Below are positions 11,601 through 20,080 of a DNA stretch of 64,000 bases, in pieces. Made by a program: the position numbers and the translations under genes. The stretch comes from Palsa-360 sp963710315 (GTDB taxonomy: Bacteria; Acidobacteriota; Terriglobia; Acidiferrales; UBA7541): contig CAVPZW010000008.1 in the NCBI GenBank assembly GCA_963710315.1, positions 682,001-746,000 of the forward strand. The letters are read 5' to 3'. Position 1 is the stretch's first letter. Every line of letters begins with the position of its first letter. The notes beneath the pieces were generated by a model, which saw only the letters and a list, made by a program, of their open reading frames with translations, ran no database searches and was not told the origin of the DNA.

Positions 11601-12839
11601 ATGCGATGCCGCACGCAGCGAAGGTATTCGGGCGAGGCTTATTTGTTCAAGCCGCACTGGAAACGTCTCGCCATGATGTTCCTCGCGACTGCGTCCCTCT
11701 TTGGCGTTTTCGAGCTGGACGCATGTGCACCCGCGCGCGCTGTGTTGCCCGCCACGCTTGGCGACCATTACCTGATGCTTGTGAACACGGCCATGGCAAA
11801 GCAAATGGATGCGCCGAAGATGGCGCAGTTCGATCGCTCGCCTTACGACGGATTGGCGGTCTCTTTCTCGGACGCCTATGACACTTCTCCGGTGCCAGCC
11901 TTCGCTTCGATGCAGGCGCAGGTCAGCAGTTGGAAGAAATCCACGACCAAGGATATCTGGCCATGGGTCTATCTGAATCGCATGGTTGGCGCAAACAACG
12001 AAGAAGGGAATCCATTAACCACAGTTCCTTACTTCCAGAAATTTCAGGGATTGGATCTGGACGGCAAGGCAGGCGCGCAGAAAGATTTTCTGGAGAACTG
12101 GCGCAACGCGCTTGGCATTGCCCGGAAGACAGGCGTCGCGGGAGTTGTTTGCGATCTGGAGTTTTACAACAACTACAAGGCGGATGACGTTGGCGAACTC
12201 GCTCGCATGGCTTCCATGCCGCGGCAGGACGTGCTGAAAGCATTGGCACAGGTCGGCGAGCGAATGGCGGACGTCGCTGCGAAGGAATATCCAGGCGCGA
12301 CGCTTTGGATTTTGTTCACCGGCTTCACGCGCCCCGATTACCGAATCATCGATGGGCAGCCATACTATCTTGCAGGCACTTACATCGTCGAAGGTCTACT
12401 CGACCAAATACAGCGCAATCATTATTCGCTTCATGTTCTGTCGGGTGGGGAAGTGGGACTGGGCTATTGCCACACGTCCGTCGAAGATCTTCGCCAGGCA
12501 ATTGAAAAGCGCGCCGCAGTCTTCGCGCCTCTCTTGCAAAAATATAGCGGCATCCTGGAATTGGCCGGGACCATGACGCTTTGGAGTGACAAGTCCGCCA
12601 AGAAAAACTGGGTTGCACAGGGTGCCTGCGGGGCTTCATCGGCTGAAACGGTCGCGGATTTGGTCCCCTACATGGAACTCCTATTTCGCACGTATCGCTA
12701 CAACTGGACCTACGGCTCGCCAAATGGCGGATATTTGGCCTTCCAGTCCACCAGCGCACCGCGCTTTGACGCCGCCATCTCCAAGGCGAAAGCCCGCGCG
12801 TATGGAGCAGCAGGCGGCCGGCCTGGGATTCAAGACTGA
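11601..12839 (+). CDS. Exported protein of unknown function, possibly glycoside-hydrolase-like
   Basis: About 412 residues from ATG 11601; GTG 11574 and ATG 11673 are alternatives and none has a clear ribosome site. The N-terminus is basic followed by a hydrophobic stretch (AMMFLATASLFGVF) and APARA, a signal peptide. The body has features of a TIM barrel of the glycosidase type: GVAGVVCDLEFYNNY, IWPWVYLNRMVG, ATLWILFTGF, GILELAGTMTLWS. I do not recognise a named family, so hydrolase activity is an inference from general pattern only. It converges on the HEAT-repeat gene. Confidence 0.6.
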   Translation: MRCRTQRRYSGEAYLFKPHWKRLAMMFLATASLFGVFELDACAPARAVLPATLGDHYLMLVNTAMAKQMDAPKMAQFDRSPYDGLAVSFSDAYDTSPVPAFASMQAQVSSWKKSTTKDIWPWVYLNRMVGANNEEGNPLTTVPYFQKFQGLDLDGKAGAQKDFLENWRNALGIARKTGVAGVVCDLEFYNNYKADDVGELARMASMPRQDVLKALAQVGERMADVAAKEYPGATLWILFTGFTRPDYRIIDGQPYYLAGTYIVEGLLDQIQRNHYSLHVLSGGEVGLGYCHTSVEDLRQAIEKRAAVFAPLLQKYSGILELAGTMTLWSDKSAKKNWVAQGACGASSAETVADLVPYMELLFRTYRYNWTYGSPNGGYLAFQSTSAPRFDAAISKAKARAYGAAGGRPGIQD

Positions 12840-12964
12840 GGTTGCCAGGCGCGCAAGGCACCCAACAAGAAAAACGACTACGCCCGGTTACGGCTTCGTG
12901 AGCGCTCCGGTTCGCTACTTGTGTGGAATCACTTTCAGGCTGACCCGCCTGTTCGGAGAGGGCA

Positions 12965-13810
12965 TCACTTCTCGCCATCGCTCTTCTTCGCTGAATCCAA
13001 CTCTGACAATTTGAGAACAGCTGCAGCGGCAACGTATCTTACAGCGGGTTTCTTGTCCGTCATGTGTGAGGTGATCGCCGGGATCAGGCTTGGATCGCCG
13101 TGGTTTGCGATTGCGGCCAGCGCAGCCATCCGAACGTCTGTGTGCCTGTCGGAGGCGAGCTTGACGAGCAACCCGGAAATCTTCAAATCCTGGTCGCTCG
13201 CCAGTTTCTTCAGCGCCAGCACATGAACAGGAGCAGCATAATCTCTAGATAATTCTTGCCACAGCATCCTTCCGTATCCGGCGTAGGGAACATATCTCAA
13301 TCCGTACCCAAACCCCAGGAGCAGTATCGCTCCCTGGTCCGTGATCAGTTGCTTTTTCCTTGCGACCCATCCGTCGCTGCTTATTCGTTCGCCAGTCAGC
13401 GCCTTGTAATACAAATCGTAGCCGCCGGGATCTCCCAAGGAGATCCCGGCGTCGGCGGCAGCGAAAGCGACTCGGTTTTCCTTGTCGGCCATCATGATCT
13501 TCAACAGAGGAATGGAAGAGCCTCTGCCAATCTGGCCCAGAGCGGCTGCAGCCGCAATCCGCACCGCAGGTTTCTTGTCCGCCAGCGCTTTTTCCGCGAA
13601 ATCGATGGCCCGTGCATCGCCTTGAAGAAACCTGAGCGCCTCCACGGCGTTGGCGCGCTTGCTGGTTCCATGCTCGCTAATTCCTGCTTGAAGAATCCCC
13701 CAGGCCTTTTCCTGCGGAGTTTGCGAGAACGCGGCAGCGCAGCCAAACACCAACCAAATAAAGCACATCGAAAATGCAACGCTCGCCTTTCTCGCAGACC
13801 GAGTTCCCAT
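12965..13810 (-). CDS. Exported HEAT-repeat protein
   Basis: About 281 residues from ATG 13810; ATG 13828 and GTG 13900 are further upstream. The signal peptide has RSARK followed by a hydrophobic core ending near AAAFSQ. The body holds HEAT-like helical repeats, seen as recurring phrases such as KKPAVRIAAAAALGQIG, HTDVRMAALAAIANHG and KKPAVRYVAAAAVLKL. These form a curved scaffold for protein contacts. The function is unknown. Neither neighbour suggests a pathway. Confidence 0.75.
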   Translation of the reverse strand: MGTRSARKASVAFSMCFIWLVFGCAAAFSQTPQEKAWGILQAGISEHGTSKRANAVEALRFLQGDARAIDFAEKALADKKPAVRIAAAAALGQIGRGSSIPLLKIMMADKENRVAFAAADAGISLGDPGGYDLYYKALTGERISSDGWVARKKQLITDQGAILLLGFGYGLRYVPYAGYGRMLWQELSRDYAAPVHVLALKKLASDQDLKISGLLVKLASDRHTDVRMAALAAIANHGDPSLIPAITSHMTDKKPAVRYVAAAAVLKLSELDSAKKSDGEK

Positions 13811-14009
13811 TGCCCCGGCCACAATCATCCCCTTCGTGCCTCCCAAGCTCCTGGCAGATGATTGCGTGCTTCCTGTGAGTGGTGATGTGATTTTAATCAC
13901 GGCCTATTGTGACGTCGCCTGATCGAATACGCCATCTTTTCATTGGCGGCGATTTGGGGCTATTCTAGCGGCCAGCATCCATCCAGAAATTCATGCACTG
14001 GAGGCGCCC

Positions 14010-15038
14010 ATGTCGAATCCAGGCCGCCGCGATTTCTTGAAGAGTTCGATTGCGCTGGCGCTTGTTCCCGCCGCGGAAAACTCACTGCGCGGCGCTGTCC
14101 TGCCGGCGGAACCTGCGCCTGCGCAACAGCCTCGCGCGGATTTTTTCCCGGGCTTCAAGCGCGAGCAAATCAAGACTTCGGGAGCCACGATCAATACCGT
14201 GTATGGCGGCAATGAAAAAGGCGCGCCCCTGCTGCTCCTGCATGGCATTCCGGAAACGCATGTGCTGTGGCGCAAAGTTGCTCCGGCATTGGCGAAAGAT
14301 TATTTCCTGGTGATGCCGGATCTTCGCGGCTACGGCGATAGCGGAAAACCTCCCGGAGGCGATGATCACTTCGCATACTCGAAGCGGGCCATGGCCAAAG
14401 ACCAGGTGGAAGTGATGAAGCACTTGGGTTTTGAAAAGTTCGCGCTGGTGGGACACGATCGCGGCGGACGCGCCGCGCATCGCATGGCTCTGGACTTTCC
14501 GGAAGTGCTCAGCAAGCTGGTGATCCTCGATATTGTGCCCACTTATTTGCTGTACCAGAATATTACCCAGGAATTCGCCACCGTCTTTTACCATTGGTTT
14601 CTTCTGGTTCAGCCGCCGCCGTTTCCCGAAACGATGGTGGCCAACAGCGCCGAGTATTTTCTGAAATGCACTTTACTTTGGCTTGGAGGGAATAAAATCA
14701 CGGACCCTCTGCCGGCATGGATCGAGCCCGCGGTGTTTCAGGAATACTTCCGCGCTTTCCGCGATCCCGCCACCATCCATGCCATATGCGAGGACTACCG
14801 CGCGGCCGCTTCGATCGATTTGGCGCACGATAAGGCGGATCTGGATAAGAAAATTCAATGTCCGCTGCTCGTGCTGTGGTCCGAAAAGGGGCCGTTTCAC
14901 CGCATGTACAACGTCTTGCAGACCTGGCGAGACCGCGCCGTGCAGGCGCAGGGCAAGGCCATGCCTACCGGCCACTTTCTTCCCGAGCAGATGCCCGAGG
15001 AATTGACGCAAGAACTCAAGACATTCTTGGCGGGCTGA
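14010..15038 (+). CDS. Tat-exported alpha/beta hydrolase, haloacetate-dehalogenase-like
   Basis: 342 residues from ATG 14010. The N-terminus carries a twin-arginine motif (GRRDFLK, Arg6-Arg7) and a hydrophobic stretch, so export by Tat is likely. Family marks: HGIPET at 78-83; nucleophile elbow GHDRGGR with Asp150, Arg151 and Arg154, the carboxylate-binding pattern of fluoroacetate dehalogenases; the halide-pocket pair His195-Trp196; and the general base His322 in GHFLPEQ. This arrangement favours hydrolytic C-halogen cleavage of small haloacids over esterase activity. Related epoxide hydrolases share the fold but lack the Arg pair. The substrate is not proven. Confidence 0.8.
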   Translation: MSNPGRRDFLKSSIALALVPAAENSLRGAVLPAEPAPAQQPRADFFPGFKREQIKTSGATINTVYGGNEKGAPLLLLHGIPETHVLWRKVAPALAKDYFLVMPDLRGYGDSGKPPGGDDHFAYSKRAMAKDQVEVMKHLGFEKFALVGHDRGGRAAHRMALDFPEVLSKLVILDIVPTYLLYQNITQEFATVFYHWFLLVQPPPFPETMVANSAEYFLKCTLLWLGGNKITDPLPAWIEPAVFQEYFRAFRDPATIHAICEDYRAAASIDLAHDKADLDKKIQCPLLVLWSEKGPFHRMYNVLQTWRDRAVQAQGKAMPTGHFLPEQMPEELTQELKTFLAG

Positions 15039-15187
15039 GAGATATGTTGCAACCCGGAGCCTAGTGTTATAAAACGTCCTTCGTCTAACCGCCCAATTGC
15101 GATCCATTTGTTCGCGCGCTGCGCCATTTGAGCTTCGTCGCGCCTTGGCAGTTGCGCGTAGCAGATCGAGAACTCCGAGGAGGATTT

Positions 15188-15634
15188 GTGAGCCAGTCCA
15201 ATGGCACCACCAGCAGCCAAGCCACCAATACGGCGATTGCCTATGCCATTCTTCGCTTGTCCTTCGGGGCCAATATTCTTCTGCACGGACTCAGCCGTGT
15301 GCTCAACGGGCGGGCCGCGTTCCTTGCCTATTTGACAAAGTATTTCGAACACGCGCATCTGATTTCACCGGGCATGCTGCCTGCGTTTGGGGCGGTTCTG
15401 CCATGGGTCGAAACGACGCTGGGCTTGCTTTTGATGCTGGGGCTATTTTCGCGATTTACGTTGGTCGTCGGCGCGCTGGTAATGACGATCCTGGTAATTG
15501 GGACTAACCTCGCTCAGGATTGGCTGGTCGCGGGACTGCAACTCCCATACTGCTTCATTTATTACTACCTGCTGATCCATCTCGAACAAAATAGTATTTC
15601 CGTGGATTCCATGTTCGGAATGGGCGGACGCTAG
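15188..15634 (+). CDS. DoxX-family membrane protein
   Basis: 148 residues from GTG 15188, chosen because GAGGAGG lies six bases upstream; the open frame extends further upstream to 15128 but without such a site. Four hydrophobic segments are visible (AIAYAILRLSFGANILL, LGLLLMLGLFSRF, LVVGALVMTILVIG, YCFIYYYLLIHL). The phrase LRLSFGANILLHGLSR is typical of DoxX-like proteins, which are membrane components associated with redox or quinone functions. Its role is not known. It is 149 bases after the dehalogenase-like gene and may be co-transcribed with it. Confidence 0.75.
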   Translation: MSQSNGTTSSQATNTAIAYAILRLSFGANILLHGLSRVLNGRAAFLAYLTKYFEHAHLISPGMLPAFGAVLPWVETTLGLLLMLGLFSRFTLVVGALVMTILVIGTNLAQDWLVAGLQLPYCFIYYYLLIHLEQNSISVDSMFGMGGR

Positions 15635-15652
15635 AATTAAGGACTTCAGGAC

Positions 15653-15692
15653 GAACCCCGCACATTGGCCGGTCTCAACGGTGCGGGGGTTC
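15653..15692 (+). terminator. Terminator-like hairpin after the DoxX gene
   Basis: The GAACCCCGCAC arm at 15653-15663 pairs with 15681-15692 with one bulged G, leaving a 17-base loop. It starts 19 bases after the DoxX stop codon and is followed by a short pyrimidine-rich stretch, not a clean T run. It is probably an intrinsic terminator. The rest of 15693-15885 shows no gene. Confidence 0.45.
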
Positions 15693-15885
15693 TCCTCGAT
15701 TCGCAGTCAAGCTCAGCGCTTTCACTCAGGATTGTCTTCGACCCGGCTTCAACGGCCCTCTGCCGGTTCCCCATGCATACCCTTCGTGTATTGCTCTGCG
15801 AGAAACTCCTGCCGGCGGCATGGTTTGCGGAGCATGTAGCGGCGTGCTAACTTTTCATGTTAGCTGAAATTTTAGCGATTGCTTC

Positions 15886-17172
15886 ATGCCCATACAAAAA
15901 CCGCCGCTCGCGCCGCGCCCAAAGACCTCTCACGTGGAGATCTATTGGAAGACCGTTACCTACCGCACGGTCGCCATGTACGTGGTCATGGTTTTCGCGG
16001 TGTTGATGGCCACACTGTATTTGATTTATCCCGAGGCCTATAGCGGGGTGATCGCCAGGGTATCGAAAGCGATTGGCGCGGGCGCGGCTCCCACGGCGGT
16101 GCTGACCGCCAAGCAGGCCAAATTCGTGAATCTCGACGGGCGAGTGCAAGTGAAGAAAGTGAATTCCGTTCAGTGGGTCACGGCGGATTATCGCATGGCG
16201 CTCGATAAAGGCGACTTTATCCAGACAGGCGGAGACGGCGCCGCGCGCATCACCTTCTCCGACGGCACAACTTACACCGTGCAATCGGATACACTAGTAA
16301 CGGTAGAGGAAAACTCGGTCGGGCGGGACAGCGAAACCCGCGTCGCCATGCACATTACTTCCGGCGCGGTGGACCTGGCCACCGGCACATGGGACTCGCC
16401 GAAATCGAAAGCGGAAGTTTCCTTTTCGAATGCGGTGGCATCGGTCCAGCAGAACAGCCGTGCGGCAGTGCGCAGCGATCCAAAGACGAGTGAAACGGAA
16501 GTCACCGTGTCGGCCGGAACCGCGCAACTCTCGACCAATGATGGCCGCCAGCGCGTCAACATTGGCCGATGGGAACGCGTGACCGTTCCGCCCAGCGGAG
16601 GAAGCGTCGTCAAATCGAATGTTCTTGCGCCACCGGACTTGGCTCAGCCCATGAACCTGCAGCCGTTGATCGTGCCGGATCCCAAACATGCTCCGGTGCG
16701 ATTCGAATGGAAACCCGTGCCTGACGCGGTTAGCTACGAATTGCGCATCAGCACCAATTCCATGTTTTCCCGCATTGTGGAGGACCGCAAACTGGCGGGG
16801 ACTTCCACTGAAATTACCGGATTCGACCAGGGCGACTATTTCTGGGATGTTGTGGCCACGGATCAGGAAAAGCGCGTAAGCGCCCCCAGTGATACATTTA
16901 AGTTTACGCTCGCGACACAAGGCAAGGGCCAGGAGATGCTCCTGGAAGTCGGAAGCACCGAGTTGCATGGTAACGTGTTGGAGATCACCGGACGCACCGA
17001 GCCGGGCGCGGCGCTCATTATCAACGGTGAACAAGTCGCGGATGTGCAGCCCGACGGCAAGTTTAAATATTTTACGTCGTCGCTGAGCCGCGGCAGCCAG
17101 ACCATCGTCCTGACCGGACAAAACCGGCGGGGCGGCACGGCGATCAAGCGCGTAGAGGTAGTGATTCCTTGA
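15886..17172 (+). CDS. Membrane-anchored FecR-domain protein
   Basis: 428 residues. A short cytoplasmic N-terminus (about 28 residues) is followed by one membrane segment (MYVVMVFAVLMATLYLIY), so the bulk is extracytoplasmic. A FecR-type domain covers roughly residues 80-230 (DKGDFIQTGGDGAARITFSDG, VTVSAGTAQL). It is followed by a fibronectin-like region (FEWKPVPDAVSYELRIS) and a C-terminal Ig-like module (ITGRTEPGAALIINGEQV). No sigma factor gene lies nearby, so classical FecR signalling is unlikely. It precedes mreB by 127 bases in the same direction and may have an envelope role. Confidence 0.75.
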   Translation: MPIQKPPLAPRPKTSHVEIYWKTVTYRTVAMYVVMVFAVLMATLYLIYPEAYSGVIARVSKAIGAGAAPTAVLTAKQAKFVNLDGRVQVKKVNSVQWVTADYRMALDKGDFIQTGGDGAARITFSDGTTYTVQSDTLVTVEENSVGRDSETRVAMHITSGAVDLATGTWDSPKSKAEVSFSNAVASVQQNSRAAVRSDPKTSETEVTVSAGTAQLSTNDGRQRVNIGRWERVTVPPSGGSVVKSNVLAPPDLAQPMNLQPLIVPDPKHAPVRFEWKPVPDAVSYELRISTNSMFSRIVEDRKLAGTSTEITGFDQGDYFWDVVATDQEKRVSAPSDTFKFTLATQGKGQEMLLEVGSTELHGNVLEITGRTEPGAALIINGEQVADVQPDGKFKYFTSSLSRGSQTIVLTGQNRRGGTAIKRVEVVIP

Positions 17173-17299
17173 TCGGGTGGGAGGCGCGCTTTATAACGCG
17201 AGCCCATTGGGAAAAAATTATAGGAGAGGGGTAACCGGGCGGCGCCCCCTTTGATGCGGCAGTTAGCAGCCGCGCGAACAGCCCGGTACTGAGGGAATT

Positions 17300-18340
17300 A
17301 TGTCCAACAACGGTTACAACCTTCGCTCGGTCTTTAGTTTGTTTTCTTCGGACCTGGCGATCGATCTTGGGACGGCCAACACGCTTGTCTATGCCAAAGG
17401 CAAAGGCATCGTGGTGAATGAGCCTTCCATTGTGGCGATCAATAAGAACAGCGCCGAAGTCGTGGCGGTGGGCAAGGAAGCCAAGGAAATGCTCGGCCGA
17501 ACGCCGGGCAACGTGGTGGCCATCAAGCCAATGAAGGATGGAGTGATCGCCGATTTCAAGGTGACCGAAAAAATGCTCACCTACTTCATCCAAAAGGCGC
17601 ATAACCGCCGCATGCTGGTGCATCCGCGCATCGTCATCGGCGTTCCCAGCGAGATCACTCCCGTGGAAAAACGCGCCGTGCAGGATTCCGCATACCGAGC
17701 GCACGCCAGCGAAGTCTATCTGGTGGAACAGGCCATGGCCGCTGCGATCGGCGCGGGCCTGCCCATCGAGGAGCCTTCCGGAAATATGGTGGTGGACATC
17801 GGCGGAGGCACGACCGACATCGCCGTCATCTCCATGAGCGGCATCGTGTATTCGCGTTCGGTGCGCGTCGCGGGAAATGAAATGGACGAAGCCGTGATGC
17901 AGTACCTGAAGCGCAAGTACAACCTGCTGGTGGGCGAGCGCACTGCCGAACAGATCAAGATGGAGATCGGCTCGGCCTATCCGCTGGAAAAGCCGCTGAC
18001 CATGGAAGTGAAGGGTCGCAACCTGATTGAGGGCGTGCCGCGAACTGTCACGATTGATGACAGCGAAATTCGCGAAGCGCTTTCCGAATGCGTGGCTACC
18101 ATTCTGAACGCCTGCCGCGTGGCGCTGGAGCGCACGCCGCCCGAGCTTTCCGCGGATATCAGTGATCGCGGAATCGTGCTCACCGGCGGAGGCGCGCTGC
18201 TCAAGAATCTGGACAAGCGCATTCGAGAGGAAACCGGCCTTCCGGTTTCAATTGCCGACGATCCGCTGGCGTCGGTGGTGCTCGGCACGGGCAAAATGTT
18301 GAGCGATTTCCGGCTGCTGCGGCTTGTCTCGATTGATTGA
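17300..18340 (+). CDS. mreB: Rod shape-determining protein MreB
   Basis: 346 residues from ATG 17300 with GAGGGA upstream. An actin-like ATPase with phosphate-1 loop DLGTANT near residue 22, phosphate-2 DIGGGTTD and the adenosine motif TGGGALL near the C-terminus. MreB filaments under the inner membrane guide the elongasome (MreC, MreD, PBP2, RodA), all encoded immediately downstream. The frame is clean and the length is normal for the family. It is the first gene of the classic shape cluster here. Confidence 0.97.
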   Translation: MSNNGYNLRSVFSLFSSDLAIDLGTANTLVYAKGKGIVVNEPSIVAINKNSAEVVAVGKEAKEMLGRTPGNVVAIKPMKDGVIADFKVTEKMLTYFIQKAHNRRMLVHPRIVIGVPSEITPVEKRAVQDSAYRAHASEVYLVEQAMAAAIGAGLPIEEPSGNMVVDIGGGTTDIAVISMSGIVYSRSVRVAGNEMDEAVMQYLKRKYNLLVGERTAEQIKMEIGSAYPLEKPLTMEVKGRNLIEGVPRTVTIDDSEIREALSECVATILNACRVALERTPPELSADISDRGIVLTGGGALLKNLDKRIREETGLPVSIADDPLASVVLGTGKMLSDFRLLRLVSID

Positions 18341-18412
18341 GTTTTCCAGGATTGGAGCGGGGCGCTGATCCGGAGCGGCGGCAAAAATTTTGAAAGCTGA
18401 CAGTCTTCCCCG

Positions 18413-19378
18413 ATGATTGCAATTCCTTCACGCCACAGGTCTCTGACGCTGCTCGCAAGCGTCGTCGTCGTGCAAGTGTTGCTGCTGGCCGTGCAGATCA
18501 AGCGCGAGCGGCAAGTGCGGCTCATTCGAGTATGGGCCGTGGAATTGATTTCCCCGCTACAGCGCATCGGCTCCTGGACGGTCAACGGAGCTTCCCACAG
18601 CTGGGGCGGATATGTGGGCCTGCGCAGCGCGCAAAGAGAAAACGACGCCATGCGCGCCGAGATGGACCGTCTGAAAATTCGCAACGCCGAGCTCGAGGGC
18701 CGCGCTTTGGAGGCCGACCGCCTGGCCGCGCTGCTCAAGTTTCACGATGAACATTCCGAAACCCCCATGCTTGCCGCGCATGTGATTAGCGCCAGTCCCG
18801 ACTCCGGAAGCCTGATGGTGAATATCGACCGGGGATCGCGCGACGGCATTCGCCGCGACATGGGCGTCATCACGCCGGACGGCGTGGTCGGCAAAATATT
18901 CGCGGTGTATCCGGACATTTCACAGGTTTTGTTGCTGGGGGACAAGGAAAGCGGCGTCGGCGCGCTGCTGACGGACACACGGACGCAGGGCCCGGTGAAG
19001 GGCACCGGCGAGCCGCTGCTGTCTTTAGGCTATATAAGTAATGATGAAAAAGTTACTGTCGGTGAAACGGTGCTGACTTCCGGGCAGGATCGCATCTTTC
19101 CAAAAGACCTTCCCGTGGGCACCGTGGTGGATTTTGTTGCCGACCCCAGGACGCCATTCATGCGGATTCGCGTCAAGCCGGCCGCTCATTTGGACCGCCT
19201 CGAGGAAGTGCTGATTTTGCTGACTCGGCAGGAACTGAATATGAAGAAAGACCCGGATGCGGATACCTCGCCGGTGGCCTCTCCGGCCGCAACCAAGCCG
19301 CCGGCCGCTGCAACCGTGGCGAAGGCGCCCGCTGCGCCGGCGCTATCGGCAAAAAAGCCGGCGGCGGATACGCACTAA
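18413..19378 (+). CDS. mreC: Rod shape-determining protein MreC
   Basis: 321 residues from ATG 18413. A short basic N-terminus is followed by one membrane segment (LTLLASVVVVQVLLLAVQI), a coiled coil (about residues 60-105, ENDAMRAEMDRLKIRNAELE) and the MreC beta-domain pair (AAHVISASPDSGSLMVNIDRG, GVVGKIFAVYPDISQVLLL). The C-terminal 40 residues are Ala/Pro/Lys-rich and probably disordered. MreC is the periplasmic scaffold that activates PBP2. It lies 72 bases after mreB. Confidence 0.95.
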   Translation: MIAIPSRHRSLTLLASVVVVQVLLLAVQIKRERQVRLIRVWAVELISPLQRIGSWTVNGASHSWGGYVGLRSAQRENDAMRAEMDRLKIRNAELEGRALEADRLAALLKFHDEHSETPMLAAHVISASPDSGSLMVNIDRGSRDGIRRDMGVITPDGVVGKIFAVYPDISQVLLLGDKESGVGALLTDTRTQGPVKGTGEPLLSLGYISNDEKVTVGETVLTSGQDRIFPKDLPVGTVVDFVADPRTPFMRIRVKPAAHLDRLEEVLILLTRQELNMKKDPDADTSPVASPAATKPPAAATVAKAPAAPALSAKKPAADTH

Positions 19379-19408
19379 TTCAGGCCGCGGAAAATAAGCA
19401 GGAGATCG

Positions 19409-19939
19409 ATGGATAGCACGCAAGTTTATATCGGGCCGGAGCCGCACATCGAGGTGCACAAGTACTACGCCGGGGTCGTGCCCGCGGCTGTATTGCTGGC
19501 GCTGGTGTTGCAGGCCTTTTTCCCCGTCTACATCCGCTCCGCCAATTACCTCGAATTGCCTTTGCTGGTCACTCTTTATTTCGCGCTCAGCAAGCGCAAT
19601 CCATCCTCAGGTTTGCTGCTGGGCATGGTGGTGGGATTGCTTCAGGATAGCCTGAGCCGCACGCCGCTTGGACTGTACGGCATTGCAAAAACATTGGTTG
19701 GTTATCTGGGCTCTTCGCTGGGTGCGCGCATTGACGTGGAGCATCCCATCGCGCGATTTCTGCTGACGGCCGGATTTTATTTGTTTCATCACGCCGCGTT
19801 CACGTTAACGACACGAACGCTGCTTGCTCAGCGCGATGAATCCTACTTTACGATTCCAATCTTGATCGCCTCTCTCGTGAATGCCACCATCGCCATTGGT
19901 TTATTCCCTTTATTGGACCGCTTCCGGAAGCCATCTTAA
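19409..19939 (+). CDS. mreD: Rod shape-determining protein MreD
   Basis: 176 residues from ATG 19409 with AGGAG seven bases upstream. Several membrane segments (VPAAVLLALVLQAFFPVYI, LPLLVTLYFALS, LLLGMVVGLLQDSLS and others) and the MreD-type phrase GLYGIAKTLVGYLGS. MreD is the polytopic inner-membrane partner of MreC. It sits 30 bases after mreC, most likely translated from the same message. The gap to mrdA (19940-20080) has a G-rich stretch and no gene. Confidence 0.92.
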   Translation: MDSTQVYIGPEPHIEVHKYYAGVVPAAVLLALVLQAFFPVYIRSANYLELPLLVTLYFALSKRNPSSGLLLGMVVGLLQDSLSRTPLGLYGIAKTLVGYLGSSLGARIDVEHPIARFLLTAGFYLFHHAAFTLTTRTLLAQRDESYFTIPILIASLVNATIAIGLFPLLDRFRKPS

Positions 19940-20080
19940 ATCAAGGTAATGGGGGTGGGGGGGTATCCGATACGATGCGCATGATGTTGCACACCCTTGC
20001 CGCAAGTGCTACTGTGGACGATGGTTAGCTGTGTAGAAAGCCCACTGGGCGCGCGGGGCTGAGGACCGCGCGGAGTCGAT

